DNA from: Linanthus parryae
Taxonomy: Eukaryota; Streptophyta; Magnoliopsida; Ericales; Polemoniaceae
Length of the DNA stretch: 64,000 nucleotides
Reading direction: 5' to 3'
Assembly (NCBI GenBank): GCA_023055425.1
Contig: JALGPY010000010.1
Location: forward strand, 22,212,363 to 22,276,362
Shown here: positions 11,517-23,213 of the stretch, piece after piece
How the letters are laid out: the number at the start of each line of letters is the position of its first letter
How positions within the stretch are numbered: position 1 is the first letter of the stretch
Position numbers and translations under genes: made by a program
Notes under the pieces: model-generated
What the model was told of the DNA's origin: nothing
Seen by the model: the letters and a program-made list of their open reading frames with translations, nothing else
Databases searched by the model: none

Positions 11517-14500
11517 CTAGATCCAATCTGGCGCATCTCGTATGCCCATACTCCTAGTGTGCCCTTCATGCTTCCACTGCGTGAGAGGCAATGTAAGCGG
11601 GTCTGACAGATTATCATCTGTAGGAATCTTGCATATCCGAACGTCTCCTCTATCGATAATATCTCGAATCAGATGAAACTTCCTGGGCACGTGTTTGGAC
11701 TTCTGGTGTGACCTGGGTTCCTTTGATTGCGCGATCGCCCCAGTGTTGTCACAGAACAACTCAACTGGATCCGCAATGCTAGGGACCACACCAAGTTCAG
11801 AAACAAACTTTCTGATCCAAACAGCTTCCTTTGATGCGCCATTTGCAGCAATGTACTCAGCCTCTGTTGTAGAATCAGCTACCGTCTCTTGCTTGGAACT
11901 CTTCCAGCTCACCGCTGCTCCATTCAGGCAAAACACATATCCCGATTGTGATCTAAAGTCATCTATGTCGGTTTGGAAGCTTGCATCAGTGTAACCCCTT
12001 ACACGCAACTCTTCCTCACCGCCAAATATCAAGAAAGAATCCTTAGTTCTTCTCAAGTACTTTAGGATGTTCTTTACCGCAATCCAGTGACTCTCACCTG
12101 GATTGGATTGGTATCTGCTTGTCATACTCAAGGCATATGACACATCTGGTCTAGTACATAACATGGCGTACATGATAGATCCTATGGCCGAGGCATAGGG
12201 GATTCTACTCATGCGTTCCTTCTCAATCTCATTAGAGGGACAACCACTCTTCGAAAGATTGATTCCATGTGACATGGGCAAGAATCCCTTCTTGGAATCT
12301 TGCATGTTGAACCGTTTCAACACCTTGTCAATATATGTACTTTGACTTAGGCCTAGCAACCTTTTAGATATATCCCTATAGATCTTTATACCGAGTATAT
12401 AGACTGCTTCCCCTAAGTCCTTCATTGAGAAACACTTTCCTAGCCAATCTTTAACAGATTGCAGCATGGGAATGTCATTTCCAATGAGTAGTATGTCATC
12501 CACATACAAGACCAGAAAAGCTACAGAGCTCCCACTAACCTTCTTGTAGACACAAGACTCATCTTCGTTTCTGATGAAGCCAAACTCTTTGACCACTTCA
12601 TCAAAACGTCGATTCCAACTCCTAGAAGCTTGCTTCAATCCATAAATGGATCGTTGCGGCTTACAGACTTTTTTGGCTTGCTTTGGATCCTCAAAACCCT
12701 CCGGCTGTATCATATACACGTCCTCGAGGAGATTCCCATAAAGGAATGTTGTTTTGACATCCATCTGCAAAATCTCATAGTCATGGTATGCTGCAATTGC
12801 AAGTAGGATTCGGATGGATTTGGTCATAGCGACTGGTGAAAAGTTTTCATCATAGTCAATACCATGAATCTGTCTGAATCCTTTAGCCACCAATCGGCCC
12901 TTATAGGTAATCACATTACCATCCATGTCGATCTTCTTCTTGAAGACCCACTTGCACCCTATGGGTCGCGCCCCACCGGGTGGTTCCACCAAAGTCCATA
13001 CTTTGTTGGTATACATGGATTCCATCTCGGATCTCATGGCTTCCAGCCACTTCTGAGAGTCTGGGGCCACTCATGGCCTCCTCATAGGTAGTAGGCTCAT
13101 CATCTATGAGCATCGTGTCACCGGAATCGGTTACGAGAAGTCCATACCTCTCGGGTTCCTGGCGCACTCTACTAGATCTACGAAGCTCTTGTGTTAACTG
13201 AACAGGTTGCTCCACAACTGCTTGTGGTTCATGTTCATGTTCCATAATCGGTTCAGTGATTTGTGGTTCTTGAACCTCTTCAAGTTCTACATTCCTCCCA
13301 CTTGCTTCTTTAGAGACAAATTCTCTTTGTAGAAACACGCCGGTCCGAGCAACAAACACTTTGTTCTCGGTTGGATTGTAGAAGTAGTATCCCTTAGTTT
13401 CCTTAGGGTACCCCACAAATTTACACTTATCTGATTTAGGCCCTAGCTTGTCTGATTGTAAACGTTTTACATAGACATCGCAGCCCCAAATCCTCATGAA
13501 CGACAGTGTGGGACGCCTCCCACTCCACATCTCATATGGTGTCTTCATGACTGACTTAGATGGAACACGGTTAATGGTGAAAGCTGCACTTAATAGAGCA
13601 TAGCCCCAAAATGATAATGGAAGATCGGTTTGACACATCATAGATCGAACCATATCCAATAGGGTTCGATTCCTCCTCTCGGACACGCCATTCCATTGTG
13701 GCGTTCCGGATGGAGTGAGTTGGGACACAATCCCACACTCTCTAAGATAGTCGTCAAACTCTTGGCTCAAGTATTCTCCTCCACGATCCGATCGTAGAGC
13801 CTTTATACTTTTGCCAAGTTGCTTCTCTACTTCATTATCTAATTCTCTGAACACTTCAAAGGATTCGGATTTTGCGCTCATGAGGTACACAAATCCATAT
13901 CTACTGTAATTATCAGTAAATGTAATGAAGTAGACATAACCACCCCTGGCAGGCGTGGCAAATGGCCCACATACATCGGTATGTATGAGCGCCAATTGCT
14001 CACTAGTCCTCTCACATTTCTTATTGAAAGGGGACTTTGTCATTTTTCCCAATAAACAAGCCTCACATGTCTCATATGATTCAAAATCAAATGAGTCTAG
14101 CAATCCATCCTTATGGAATCTAGATACACGTTTCTCACTTATGTGGCCTAAACGACAGTGCCATAAATAAGCTGGATTTAAATCATTTATTTTAATCCGC
14201 TTGGTATTAATGTTGTAGACAGGATTGCTTAGATCAAGGACATAAAGTCCATTAAATAATTGCGCACTAAAATAGTGAATATTATTTAAATAAAAGGAAC
14301 AACAATTGTTCTTTATTGAAATAATAAAACCATCCTTGTCCAAACAAGAAATAGAAATAATGTTTCTGCTCATAGCAGGCACAAAACAGCAATTATTTAA
14401 TTCTAAAACTAATCCCAAAGGCAGAGATAGCTCGCACACGCCTATGGCCAACGCAGCAACCTTTGCTCCATTCCCAACGCGCAGCTCTACCTCTCCTTTA

Positions 14501-15468
14501 GCCAATCTCCTACTTCTCTTTAGATCCTGCATATTTCGACAAATATGAGATCCACGTCCACTATCTAATACCCATGATGTAGAGAAACTTAAATTGACAT
14601 CTACAACAAAAGTACCTGGTGGTGGTGGAATCACTATTCCAAGCCTCTTGTCCTCCAGATATTTTGGGCAGTTCCTCCTCCAGTGTCCAGGCTGACTGCA
14701 GTAGTGACATTCACCTTTAGTCACGCCCTTGGCAATGCCACCAACAGGCTTAAGGGCAGGTTCATTGGACTTGGCAACTGACTTGCCTTTGCCCTTGGAG
14801 GAAGAGGCAAACATTTTGCCCTTTCCTTTCTGTACCATCATTATGGCCTTGCCCTTACCCTTGTTGATGCTCTGTTCAGCCGTCCTCAACATATTGAGCA
14901 AATCTGGCAGTGGTTTAACGATCTCGTTCATGTTATAGTTCATAATGAACTGTCCATAACTCTCGGGCAACGATTGCAACACGAGATCGGTTGCAAACTC
15001 TTGGCCGACCGGGAACCCTAGTCGGGCGAGATTCTCCAAGTACCCGATCATTCGGAGTACATGGGGTCCCACCGGGTTCCCTTCTGCCAGATGACACTTG
15101 AACAGCGCCTTTGAGACCTCATACCTCTCTACCCTCTCCTGCTCTTGGAAGAACTGCTTTAGATGTTCGATCATATCGACAACATTCATGTTTTCGTGTT
15201 GCTTCTGAAGCTCAGAATTCATGGTGCAAAGCATGAGGCAGGCCGCATCATTAGCATCATCAACACGCTTTTGATACGCCTTTAAGGCAGCAGGTGTTTG
15301 GTTCTCAGGACCTTCTGGAACATGCTCCTCTATTGCGTACAGTTTCTTCTCTTGCTTGAGAACAATTCTCAAGTTTCTGTACCAATCAAGAAAGTTGGTT
15401 CCAGAGAGCTTGTCCTTCTCAAGGCAAGATCGTAGGGAATGTTGTGAACTCGATGAGTTGTTTGCCAT
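11517..15468 (-). pseudogene. Copia gag-pol polyprotein with one frameshift
   Basis: Polyprotein for capsid, protease, integrase, reverse transcriptase and RNase H. The start chosen is ATG 15468 (MANNSSSSQHS); the open frame reaches 15531 only through a TTG. Domains in order: gag (about 15400-14750) with a zinc knuckle CHYCSQPGHWRRNC (about 14710); protease with DSGRGSHIC (about 14560), where the residue after DSG is usually Ala or Cys; GAG-pre-integrase LWHCRLGH (about 14150) with a C..C zinc pair; integrase with HTDVCGPF, then NYSRYGF and RSDRGGEY (13990-13780). At about 13068 one extra C shifts the frame. The second frame carries RT (MDVKTTFLYG at 12755, YVDDILLIGND at about 12490) and RNase H (GYTDASFQ at 11960, STTEAEYIA at 11865, FCDNTGAIA), ending DAPDWI at 11517. 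One base restores the full reading frame in principle, so inactivation looks recent relative to insertion. The Arg in the protease motif may also be damaging. Confidence 0.92.
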
Positions 15469-17088
15469 TTGGAATTCTACAAAAGGAAAATACGCAAGTT
15501 TTAGTATTTGTGAATTTTTGACTATATTCAATAATGGCTAGTTTATCGAATATAGCTCCCACTATTTTTCTACGGATTAATAACCCTCAAGATATTAATG
15601 CGAAAAATATCCTTATATTTTCTAGTGGGCCAAGATCCATCTTTCATCTCCTTATGAGCTTGCTTTGGCAAGTCACCCATAATTTGACTACTTTAGGTAG
15701 GAACAATTCCAATTGCATCACATATGCAACTCTTGGTTCAATTGGGCAAATAACTCCTTACTTATCCATCCATATGGATAATCCCAATTGATTGCCTCTA
15801 GGTTTCTTAATCAAATTAATAGCCTAGTTGTGTTCAACCTCTTATCTAAACAATTGCACATTGTTACGTGCCATCGCATTCCATCATGATGAACCAAGTC
15901 GCCATGCTTTGGCACGCACGAGCTTGGTAAATAATGATGATAATGAGTGTTTAAATAACGAGAAGGCAAGAACACAATATTTGAATTTTGAGGGATTTTT
16001 AAATTTAATTTTTAATTGTTTTGTTGATCAATATCAACTAATCTATCTATTTGAGTTTGGGCACAACTCCAAATAATAGATCTGGATTGTCTAATTATCT
16101 TATTATCCTAATTGCATGCATCATCCATACACCAACCACACAAATAATAAGACAATAAAATAAACAACCAAAAAACAGAAATTAAACGTGATGTGGATAT
16201 GGCCTTTTCTAGACTAAGATAATTCCAAGCCAATGGAATTATCTATGAACCCTAAAGCAAACACATCTCCATGCGTCTTGATCTTTTGGTCCATCCTTCA
16301 TAGTCTTGTGGAATGCTCCATGCTCCATCTTTTGTGGCTTCTTTGGCTTTGGGCTCCTTTTCTTCAATCTTGACTAACAATCTACTTTATCTAGCACTTG
16401 CTAATATCTATACTAAATAAAATAAATCTCACAAGTTGAGAGAAAAAAATGGCACGCAGGCCATAAAACCCTAATTAATTATTACAATTAATTGATCAGC
16501 TCGCTGGCCGTAAAACCAAACCACAAAATTAAACATCCACATCAAACCACATCCTAAGGCCATATCCAATCACCATGCGATTTGCACATAAACAGTTAAA
16601 ATCCAATTTTAACGTGCTTGGTCAATTTTAATTGATTTTAGGATTTCTAGGGTTAAAACGGTCCATGGGCCCAACAATCAAATTGCCCGGGCCCAAAAAG
16701 ATGAACCACAAGGACCTAGGGCCGGCCCGGCCCCTAGGGTGGCCAAGCTTGGGCGGCAAGCAAGGGGGGGCGGTCCCTAGGGGGGCCGAACCTCCTTATG
16801 GGAGTTGTTTCCAAAATAACTCCCTTGCTTGGTGCCCAAGTTTGGTTGTTTCCTTGTTTTGGGAGAACTCCTTCTTCCCCAAGGATGCCCAAACCCTAGA
16901 TCTAAGATCCTAAAATTTCTCAAACTCACCAATTCATGCATCCAATGCAAAAATTTGATCTTGTTATGATTAATTATTGACAAATTGCATCCCATGCTTG
17001 ATTTGCCTTGTTTTACGCGATAAACAATCAAATTAAGGTGTAAAACAACTAAAACGTAACACATAAACCACGTTTATGCTCTACGACA
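15469..17088 (-). other. Untranslated leader of the Copia element
   Basis: About 1.6 kb between the primer-binding site and the gag start with no supported coding sequence. A GC-rich block at about 16660-16800 carries runs such as AAGGGGGGGCGG. A long leader of this kind commonly holds packaging signals, but none is identifiable by eye. Confidence 0.7.
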
Positions 17089-17104
17089 TGTGGCTCTGAT
17101 ACCA
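17089..17104 (-). promoter_or_regulatory. Primer-binding site (initiator tRNA-Met) of the Copia element
   Basis: TGGTATCAGAGCCACA on the minus strand, one base from the end of the 5' LTR. It matches the common plant iMet primer-binding site. Confidence 0.93.
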
Positions 17105-17105
17105 C

Positions 17106-18525
17106 TGTAGGGTTTTGATTCGTGGATGCGCAACGGAAGAATAAACAATCATAAAACCATGCAAAACCCTCCAAGGATCACAAGTCAAGAGACATAACGA
17201 TGGTAAGGGTTAGAAATCATAAACACACCTTTGGGTTCTCCTTGATGACTTCAAACGCGAATTGTGTCACGTTCTCTATGGTTGATTCACGCCTAGAGTT
17301 GATCCTAGATCTCCCAAGTCCTTGGTTCTAGCCCGGAAGAGGAAGAGGAAGAAGAATCACGCAAAACGAGACCCAAAAGGAGGGTCTCGGCTTCCTTTGG
17401 CCGACGGGGACAGGGCGGCGGCAAGGGGGCGGTCGGGCCACCTTGTTGCTTGCTCTCTCTCCTTTTGTTCTCTCCCACTCTTGTTATGTTCAATTATGAG
17501 CATAAGTTATGTGGGAAGGAAGGAAGGTCCTTTATATAGTCCAACAACTCCTTGTTAACTACCTAAAGGACTTATTCTAGTCCTACTAGAATTCAATTTA
17601 GTCCCTTCCTTGCAAATTAGTCCCTACTAAGTTTGCAAGGGTTTGCAAAGTGATCCTTCTAATTAATTAATCCAATTAATTAATTCCCAAATCTAGTTCA
17701 ACTCTATGTAGCGTGTGACCCCATAGGTTCTATCTAGTTGGTAGCAACTATTTGCTAATATGGAGCGGTCTCTAGCAAAACATCCATTCTAGCCAACTAA
17801 TAGAATAGTCATCTTGACAACCTTACAAGTAATTGTCTCATCCCTTTGTCTCTATATCCGGATTGGACACGAGACACACAAGTCACACTCGTATATCCAA
17901 TCCATAGTTTCTCGATCCATGGGAATAGCCTTATTCGTGCAAATAACATCAATATCCCATATTGATTTATTTGAGTCTGGCCAGACATTCTATAAGCACT
18001 ATCCCTCGAGTGGCCTAGGATATTTGCTCCCGTTATGTGGGAGGGACAAATTCTATCTACGTCCACTACGATCTCTAAGCTTGCTTCTTATTGTATCCAG
18101 TACACGCCTTTATAACTACCCAGTTACGGTGTAGCGTTTAACGCTACCAAGATCACAATAATCCACAACTAGAATATCTAGTGACTTCAAGTCTAAGGAT
18201 GACAATACCATTGCACCGCGAGAAGCGCTTGTGACTCAACATAACGTGTCTGTAGCCTTCTCGGAGATGGGTCAATCCAGTGCAACATTCCCTAATGCAC
18301 ACCTATGTGTTGGATCGTGATATCTCCATATCAATCCAACCCCATACTAGTCTATAGATGATTGTCCTGTTAATCATTATACTTGACTAGGGATATTTAA
18401 GATAAACAACACAATTATAAATCTAAGGACTTCATTATATTAAATATCCAATAAATAATAAATGAATTTCTAGCCACAAATAATTCATACTAAACTAGAT
18501 TGCCTCTAGGGCATCTATTCCAACA
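17106..18525 (-). repeat. 5' LTR of the Copia element
   Basis: 1420 bp, TG...CA ends on the minus strand, partner of 10080-11502. It has small indels relative to its partner, for example CCTTTGTACAAG against CCTTACAAG near 17820. Confidence 0.95.
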
Positions 18526-18865
18526 GTTCCAACTCATGCATCTGTGCCACTCGTTGCTTTACATGTCGTAGTGCGTACTAACTCTGTTTTTACTGATCAT
18601 TTTCTTCAAAACTGCGTCTGCTTTTGCCATTTTAAAATTGCAGGTCATCAATCAACGTGGGGGATGGGAACGCGGATCGAGAGGAAAAAGTTTAGCTTAA
18701 GTCAGATCACTTACTAGATCACACACGATTTGATTTAGATTGTACTTATTGTCGAAATTTTGTTATGTACTTTAACCGAAATGTAAACTTAATAGTTAAT
18801 AAACTACTTTTGGTTATCGATTGTCGCGTTTACCCTGAACCGAGATCCCGGGTTGTTTCACTCAG

Positions 18866-19277
18866 GGAAAAGTCAAGGGAAAAGAAAAGTCCTCAGGATC
18901 TTCAAAGCCTTGAACCCATTCTCTCTATTCTTTCTACTCTTCTCAGTCCTGAAGTTTAGGTTATTTTTCTTATTTTCTTAAAAACACTCTGAACAGATCC
19001 AACATTTCTTCTACTCTTTTTATGAAAGTCAAAAAGGGGGAGAAGATTATGTGTTATGTGTTTTATGCTTTTACTTATGGTAGTTTATATGTTTTAAAGA
19101 TGTTTAGTATCTATTTTTATGGTTTGTAATAAATTCTGGATATGGTAGGTGTTATCTATGCAATTATGTGGTATCTGAATTTCTCTTATTCATTTTTTTG
19201 TTATTTTTACTACTGATTGTAAGTTGCAGGATATCAGTGTCCAGATAATGTGTTCTGTCTTTCATCCAAGGGGAGAT
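18866..19277 (+). other. End of the Copia A third ORF, internal and main polypurine tracts
   Basis: The frame of the third ORF resumes after the target duplication and stops near 18958. A purine tract AAAAAGGGGGAGAAG lies at 19031-19044 and a second, CCAAGGGGAGA, at 19266-19276 directly before the LTR. Element B has the same pair at about 55400-55415 and 55617-55631. Doubled polypurine tracts are described for Sireviruses. Confidence 0.7.
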
Positions 19278-20765
19278 TGATAAGATTGAAGCTCATGGAC
19301 ATTTTGTTGTGAATATACACGCAGAGAGCTTGGCTCCTTGATGATGAAATCCAGAAACACAAGCATAAGAAATTGCTAAGTACCAAAACTTCAAAGCTTT
19401 GAGTTACTGTAGCAGTTCATATATGTTGTTTTATCTAACTGATTTTGTGCAGGTTTTGGTTACGTTTTGATGATGATATGGATTAATTATTTGATTTAAT
19501 TTAGCAATCTATGCTCTAAGTTTATCATTGCAGGACTAAGTTGGATTGAGAATCCAATGTTCATTCTGGTGAAGTTAGCAGGCAAAGCTTCAAAGCTTTG
19601 AGATATTCTAGTTACTCTTTAATGCTAAGCTCTTCTAATCATCTTCATGTAAGCAGGTGGGTTCAGTGATACTTAGAACTCTATACAAGCTGCTTAGTGT
19701 CTATTATTTTGTGATCTATAATGATTACTTGATATAATCATGAGGTTGAATATATTTGTTAACTCAGAACTCTCAGCAGACAACTCTAGCATATGTTTCT
19801 CATTAACTGATAGCTGCTAATCAAGAAGATCTTTTTGCTAGATTGTATTGTTATTTGTTTGATCTTGTTTGCTGAGTATTTGAAGGTTTGTTGGACACTC
19901 TAACGTACATAAACAGATCATCAATGCTTTCAAATTAAGCTGTTGATAGGAGCTTATCAGATAGGAGATATTTTAGGAATTATGTTCCTGAAATCTCTCA
20001 AGTCAGTTGCAGACTGAGATCAGCTACTTAAATTTGAATTGCAGAGAGTTATATGAGATACAGAGATCATGGTTTTGGAGAGGGAAACCAACTGGGAAGA
20101 TCAAGTTCATACAGCTCTTCAAATCATTCAGGAATTCAAATCCAGCAGACTGAAGATCATTCAAATTCAGAAGAACTCTTCCAGGCTTAAACAGCTTATC
20201 TTTTCTGAGTTCTTCTTCTTGTAATCAATTGTATTATTTATTCTTCATCTCTAAATCCTCACTAAACTTAGTAGTTTGGTTTTTCAAGTGAACAACAATA
20301 GGTTCTTATTGTTTCAATAGGTTGTAGCCTGTAACTAGATAGGTGGGAACCACAAGCTGTATAAGTGTAAGGTAGCTCACTTAGGCTTGATATCTAGGGC
20401 TAAATCTAGGATATTAATAAGAAGTTGTTTTTGAATCCTGGAGGGATTAGATCCCTCATGCAGAGACTAGTTCCAATTGTGACTGAACTCTGTAAAATCT
20501 TTGTGTTCTTGCTATTTACTTTTTGTTTCATTTACACAATTTACATTGGAAGTTTTAAAGCTTTGGAGCTTTCCAAGTCTCAAAGCTTTGGAGCCTCTAT
20601 ACTCTTCTTTTATATCTTTAAGCTTCTCAAATCATTTTCAAAGCTTTGAGATATCAACCGTTTGCTCTACTTAAGTTTCAAAAACTTGTGATTTAGCAAA
20701 AGCTAGCATACTCTATTCAACCACCCCCCCCCCCCCCTTCTAGAGTATTTATATATTTGTTTACA
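19278..20765 (+). repeat. 3' LTR of Copia element A
   Basis: It starts TGATAAG right after the polypurine tract. It contains repeated CAAAGCTTTG palindromes (about 19390, 19590, 20575, 20640) and ends with an inverted repeat around a C-run (20708-20748). The exact 3' boundary is uncertain; a CA at about 20765 is taken. The partner LTR is not in the window. Confidence 0.65.
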
Positions 20766-20784
20766 CCTACATTACACACTTTCA

Positions 20785-21548
20785 CATTAGTTCAACGAAC
20801 CTCATCACATGTTCGTGTGCATTCCCACTGACTTCATCAAAATTCTCCCATTTCGGCACCTTGTACCCAGCAGGATTGGGCATTAAGTATATATCCCGCG
20901 GGATGGGAGGCGCACTGTCCACTTTTGGGATAACGGTGTCTGCGAAGCTCTGATTCGAGATGATGTTATCTATTGTTGTTCCAGGGTTAAGACGCTGGCG
21001 GGAGTACTTCCTTTGGAAGTTAATGGCGGTGTCGCGGCGAAGCCCGGGATGTAGGGCATATTTGGATCGTAGGGAGGCGGAGGTGGGAGTGAATAACTCC
21101 CCTGATCTTCGTTCATGTGCGCGGGCAACACGGAGTACGTAGAAGGATTCTCGGTGGATGTCAGGGACGAGCCTGATTGAAGCCTAGGCGCCAAGGGCGT
21201 AGGGCCATTGGGCAGGAAAGCTTGAGAGTTTGGCAGAACGAGCGTGTTCACAACTGATGTGGCGGGTGCCCCTGAAGGACGGAATTGAGTTGCCGGTGAT
21301 GGGACCGATGCTCCTTGGGCAGTGTTCTGAACAAGGCCCCCCAAGATTTCCATGATCTGGGTGATCTGAATGGACAGAGCCTGCACGGCTTCCGCCTGGC
21401 TCTGAATTGTGGCTTGCAACGCCTCTAAAGAGGGCTGATTTCCAGTAACCGTTTGAGTGTTTGTGTTGGTTTCGGGAGTCTCTTCCCCCTGAGTGTCTTA
21501 TCTCAAGGGAGATTGGTCTCCCTCACGGCGATTGGCTTCAAGAGACAT
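20785..21548 (-). pseudogene. Gypsy gag N-terminal fragment
   Basis: Gag forms the particle shell. The start is ATG 21548 (MSLEANRREGDQ), with a stop soon after (about 21500). It continues as a low-complexity region (ALQATIQSQAEAVQALSIQI, proline-rich PPPPPYDPNMPYIPGF). A frameshift near 20985 leads to IPRDIYLMPNPAGYKVPKWE (about 20900-20850), which resembles the P....Y..P..K.PKF.KF lead-in of plant Gypsy gag domains. It is cut off near 20785, before the core capsid domain. Confidence 0.6.
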
Positions 21549-21614
21549 GGTAGCTAGGTTGATTGGCTTAGCAAGGTTGAAGGTTGATGGTTTCACGTTG
21601 GGTTCACCAAATTT

Positions 21615-22251
21615 TGTACAAGGAAATCCTCAAGAGATATCCAAGTGTACACCTCAAGTAGGAGATTAGAACATGAGGAAGAAAAGGGAGTGAGTAGGGA
21701 GAGAGTAAGCAAAGGTAACTGTTCTTAAAAGTGAGACAGTGAACTAACAAGAGATCTGAGAGAGGTTCGGCTGTCCAAGAGAGTCCAAGAGCTAGAGAGC
21801 TAGAGAGAGTCTCCTGGAGGACTAACGATCCTATATATAGTGGGGAAGTGACCTTTGTAGAGGGGTTAATGCACCATAAATGGCGGCTTAATGATAGCCC
21901 CTGTAACGGCACTTCGACCGTGTATATAGGGATCGTTATGAACTTGCCCGCATATATCGGAGACCGTTATGAGATCGTCCGCATTTATGGGATACGTGAG
22001 CCTTAAACCACTCAGTCAGTTACCAGAGATCGCGCGCGAGCTTGGTTGTTGCTCTCGCGCGACGGGCCTTACTCTAGCCTCCAAACCACTAAGTCCCTAC
22101 AAGTCCCGTGTGGTTGGTACGCGAGGGCCCTGTCTCGCAGCCCCCAAGTGGATAAACATAGGTAGTTATCCGGTGTACATGGACCACAGCTAGGTGTGCT
22201 GGATGGCTGCCACGTGGCTGTGATCTGTCTGTCTGGAAAGCACCATATACA
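21615..22251 (-). repeat. 5' LTR of the Gypsy remnant
   Basis: 637 bp with TG...CA ends (TGTATATGG...CTTGTACA on the minus strand), followed by AAATTTGGTGAACCCAACG, a spacing usual for a primer-binding site. The partner LTR is absent. Confidence 0.72.
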
Positions 22252-22701
22252 GCAGGTTACAAAGTTGATAGGAAAGCACTTCAGGAAGTTGTCAACTTAT
22301 TGGATCTTCCTTGATCAGTTGGAATACCAAGAAACAAAAATCAGTTGCATTATCAACAGCTGAAGTTGAATACATAGCTGCTGGAGCCGGTTGTTCACAA
22401 GTCTTATGGGTTGCTCAGCAGTTGAGAGATCTTAGATTTGATTTCAGAAGAGTACCTATCAAATGTGACAACACTAGTGCAAATATCAATCACAAATAAT
22501 TCAGTTCAGCATTCAAGATCCAAGCATATTGATGTGAGAAACCATTTCATCAGAGATCATGCTGAGAAAGGTGATATTGTTCTTAAATTTGTTTCTACTA
22601 ACATGCAACTTGCATATATCTTCACTAAACCATTGCTAGATGAAAGATTTTCAGCTCTAAGACTGGAATTGGGTATGCTAAATAACGATGCATTGGTTTA
22701 G
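22252..22701 (+). pseudogene. Copia RNase H C-terminus (element B)
   Basis: It starts inside RNase H at AGYKVDRK, directly after the Gypsy LTR. Motifs are SVALSTAEVEYIAAGAGC (about 22340), RVPIKCDNTS (about 22455), KHIDVRNHFIRDHAEKGDIV (about 22530) and the end LRLELGMLNNDALV at 22701. Frame changes occur near 22300 and 22495. A GGGGGAGTG purine run follows. The C-terminus closely matches that of element A (7550). Confidence 0.85.
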
Positions 22702-23156
22702 GGGGAGTGTCAGGTAAGGAACGTAAGTTATTATGTGTTTCAAAGGTTTGAACTGATTTTCAAATCCTTGAAAAATTTTCAAAGCTTTGATTTTATTTGT
22801 TTCAGTAAAACAGCTTTTCAGGACCTTGAAATCCCTTTCAAATCCTTGAAAGTAAGTCTGATAATTGTTAAGACATTAACTCCTGGATCATTCAATGTTG
22901 GGTGCTATCTCTATAGATAGTTGCTCAATATTGCCCGTAACCTTTTTCAAAATCTTTTTTCAGCCAAGTATAGTATTAAAATATTTTATTCTAACGGCTT
23001 CAAAGATTTGAATCTATTCTGATCATTTCCAATCTTTTGAGATCATAAAGATATTGAAGTTTCCTTTTCAAACTCAAATTCTTTTAGTATTTATCTTCTT
23101 CTCTTCTCTTTCTCTTTGTATCATTCCTACCTCTCTCTATTCTTCTCCCAAACCCT
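22702..23156 (+). other. Linker between RNase H and third ORF of Copia B
   Basis: Non-coding, with palindrome-like CAAAGCTTTG and CAAATCCTTG motifs at about 22738, 22760, 22782, 22838 and 23000, and a CT-rich stretch before the ORF. It parallels 7558-8000 of element A. Confidence 0.6.
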
Positions 23157-23213
23157 AATGAGCACAAGAAGAGCCTCTAACAGAATCAAGATGGCTGGTG
23201 GTTCAAAGTCTTG
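23157..23213 (+). pseudogene. Third ORF of Copia B, first 19 codons before the insertion
   Basis: ATG at 23157, CCCTAATGAGC context, gives MSTRRASNRIKMAGGSKS. The corresponding start in element A is at 8001. The frame is cut at 23214 by the solo LTR and continues in phase at 53590. Confidence 0.75.

Larger units (their letters stand above)
10080..18525 (-). mobile_element. Nearly complete Copia LTR retrotransposon
   Basis: 8446 bp, transcribed on the minus strand. LTRs are 17106-18525 (5') and 10080-11502 (3'). A primer-binding site complementary to initiator tRNA-Met lies next to the 5' LTR, and a polypurine tract next to the 3' LTR. A perfect 5 bp target duplication GTTCC is at 10075-10079 and 18526-18530. 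Gag-pol (11517-15468) has one clear frameshift. The two LTRs differ by roughly two dozen changes plus small indels by eye, so it is not a very recent insertion. LTR and total length would fit the Angela lineage, but this was not tested. Confidence 0.95.
9792..18860 (+). mobile_element. Rearranged LTR fragment with inverted ends (hosts the 8.4 kb Copia)
   Basis: Without the nested Copia it is about 618 bp. The right part (from about 9847 to 10079, then 18531 to 18860) is the 3' end of an LTR of the 37120-53547 family, forward strand, equivalent to about 39820-40360. The left 50 bp (9792-9842) is an inverted copy of the same LTR terminus. Both ends therefore read TGAA...TTCA. It is flanked by a perfect 5 bp duplication, CTCAG, at 9787-9791 and 18861-18865, inside the third ORF of Copia A. 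Confidence 0.85.
6681..20765 (+). mobile_element. Copia element A (Sirevirus-like), 5'-truncated, with nested insertions
   Basis: Order on the plus strand: RT/RNase H C-terminus (6681-7557), non-coding linker with palindromes (7558-8000), a third ORF (8001-9790 and 18866-18958), an internal polypurine tract (about 19031-19044), the main polypurine tract (19266-19277) and a 3' LTR (19278 to about 20765). A long ORF after pol and repeated polypurine tracts are known features of the Sirevirus lineage of Copia. Gag, protease, integrase and the 5' LTR are absent. The element is interrupted at 9792-18860. Confidence 0.75.
20775..22251 (-). mobile_element. Gypsy element remnant: 5' LTR plus start of gag
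   Basis: A minus-strand LTR retrotransposon reduced to its 5' LTR (21615-22251) and the beginning of gag (about 20785-21548). It lies between the LTR end of Copia A and the truncated RNase H of Copia B. It breaks Copia B within the RNase H motif (…AGYKVDRK at 22252). Its own 3' part is missing. Confidence 0.7.
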
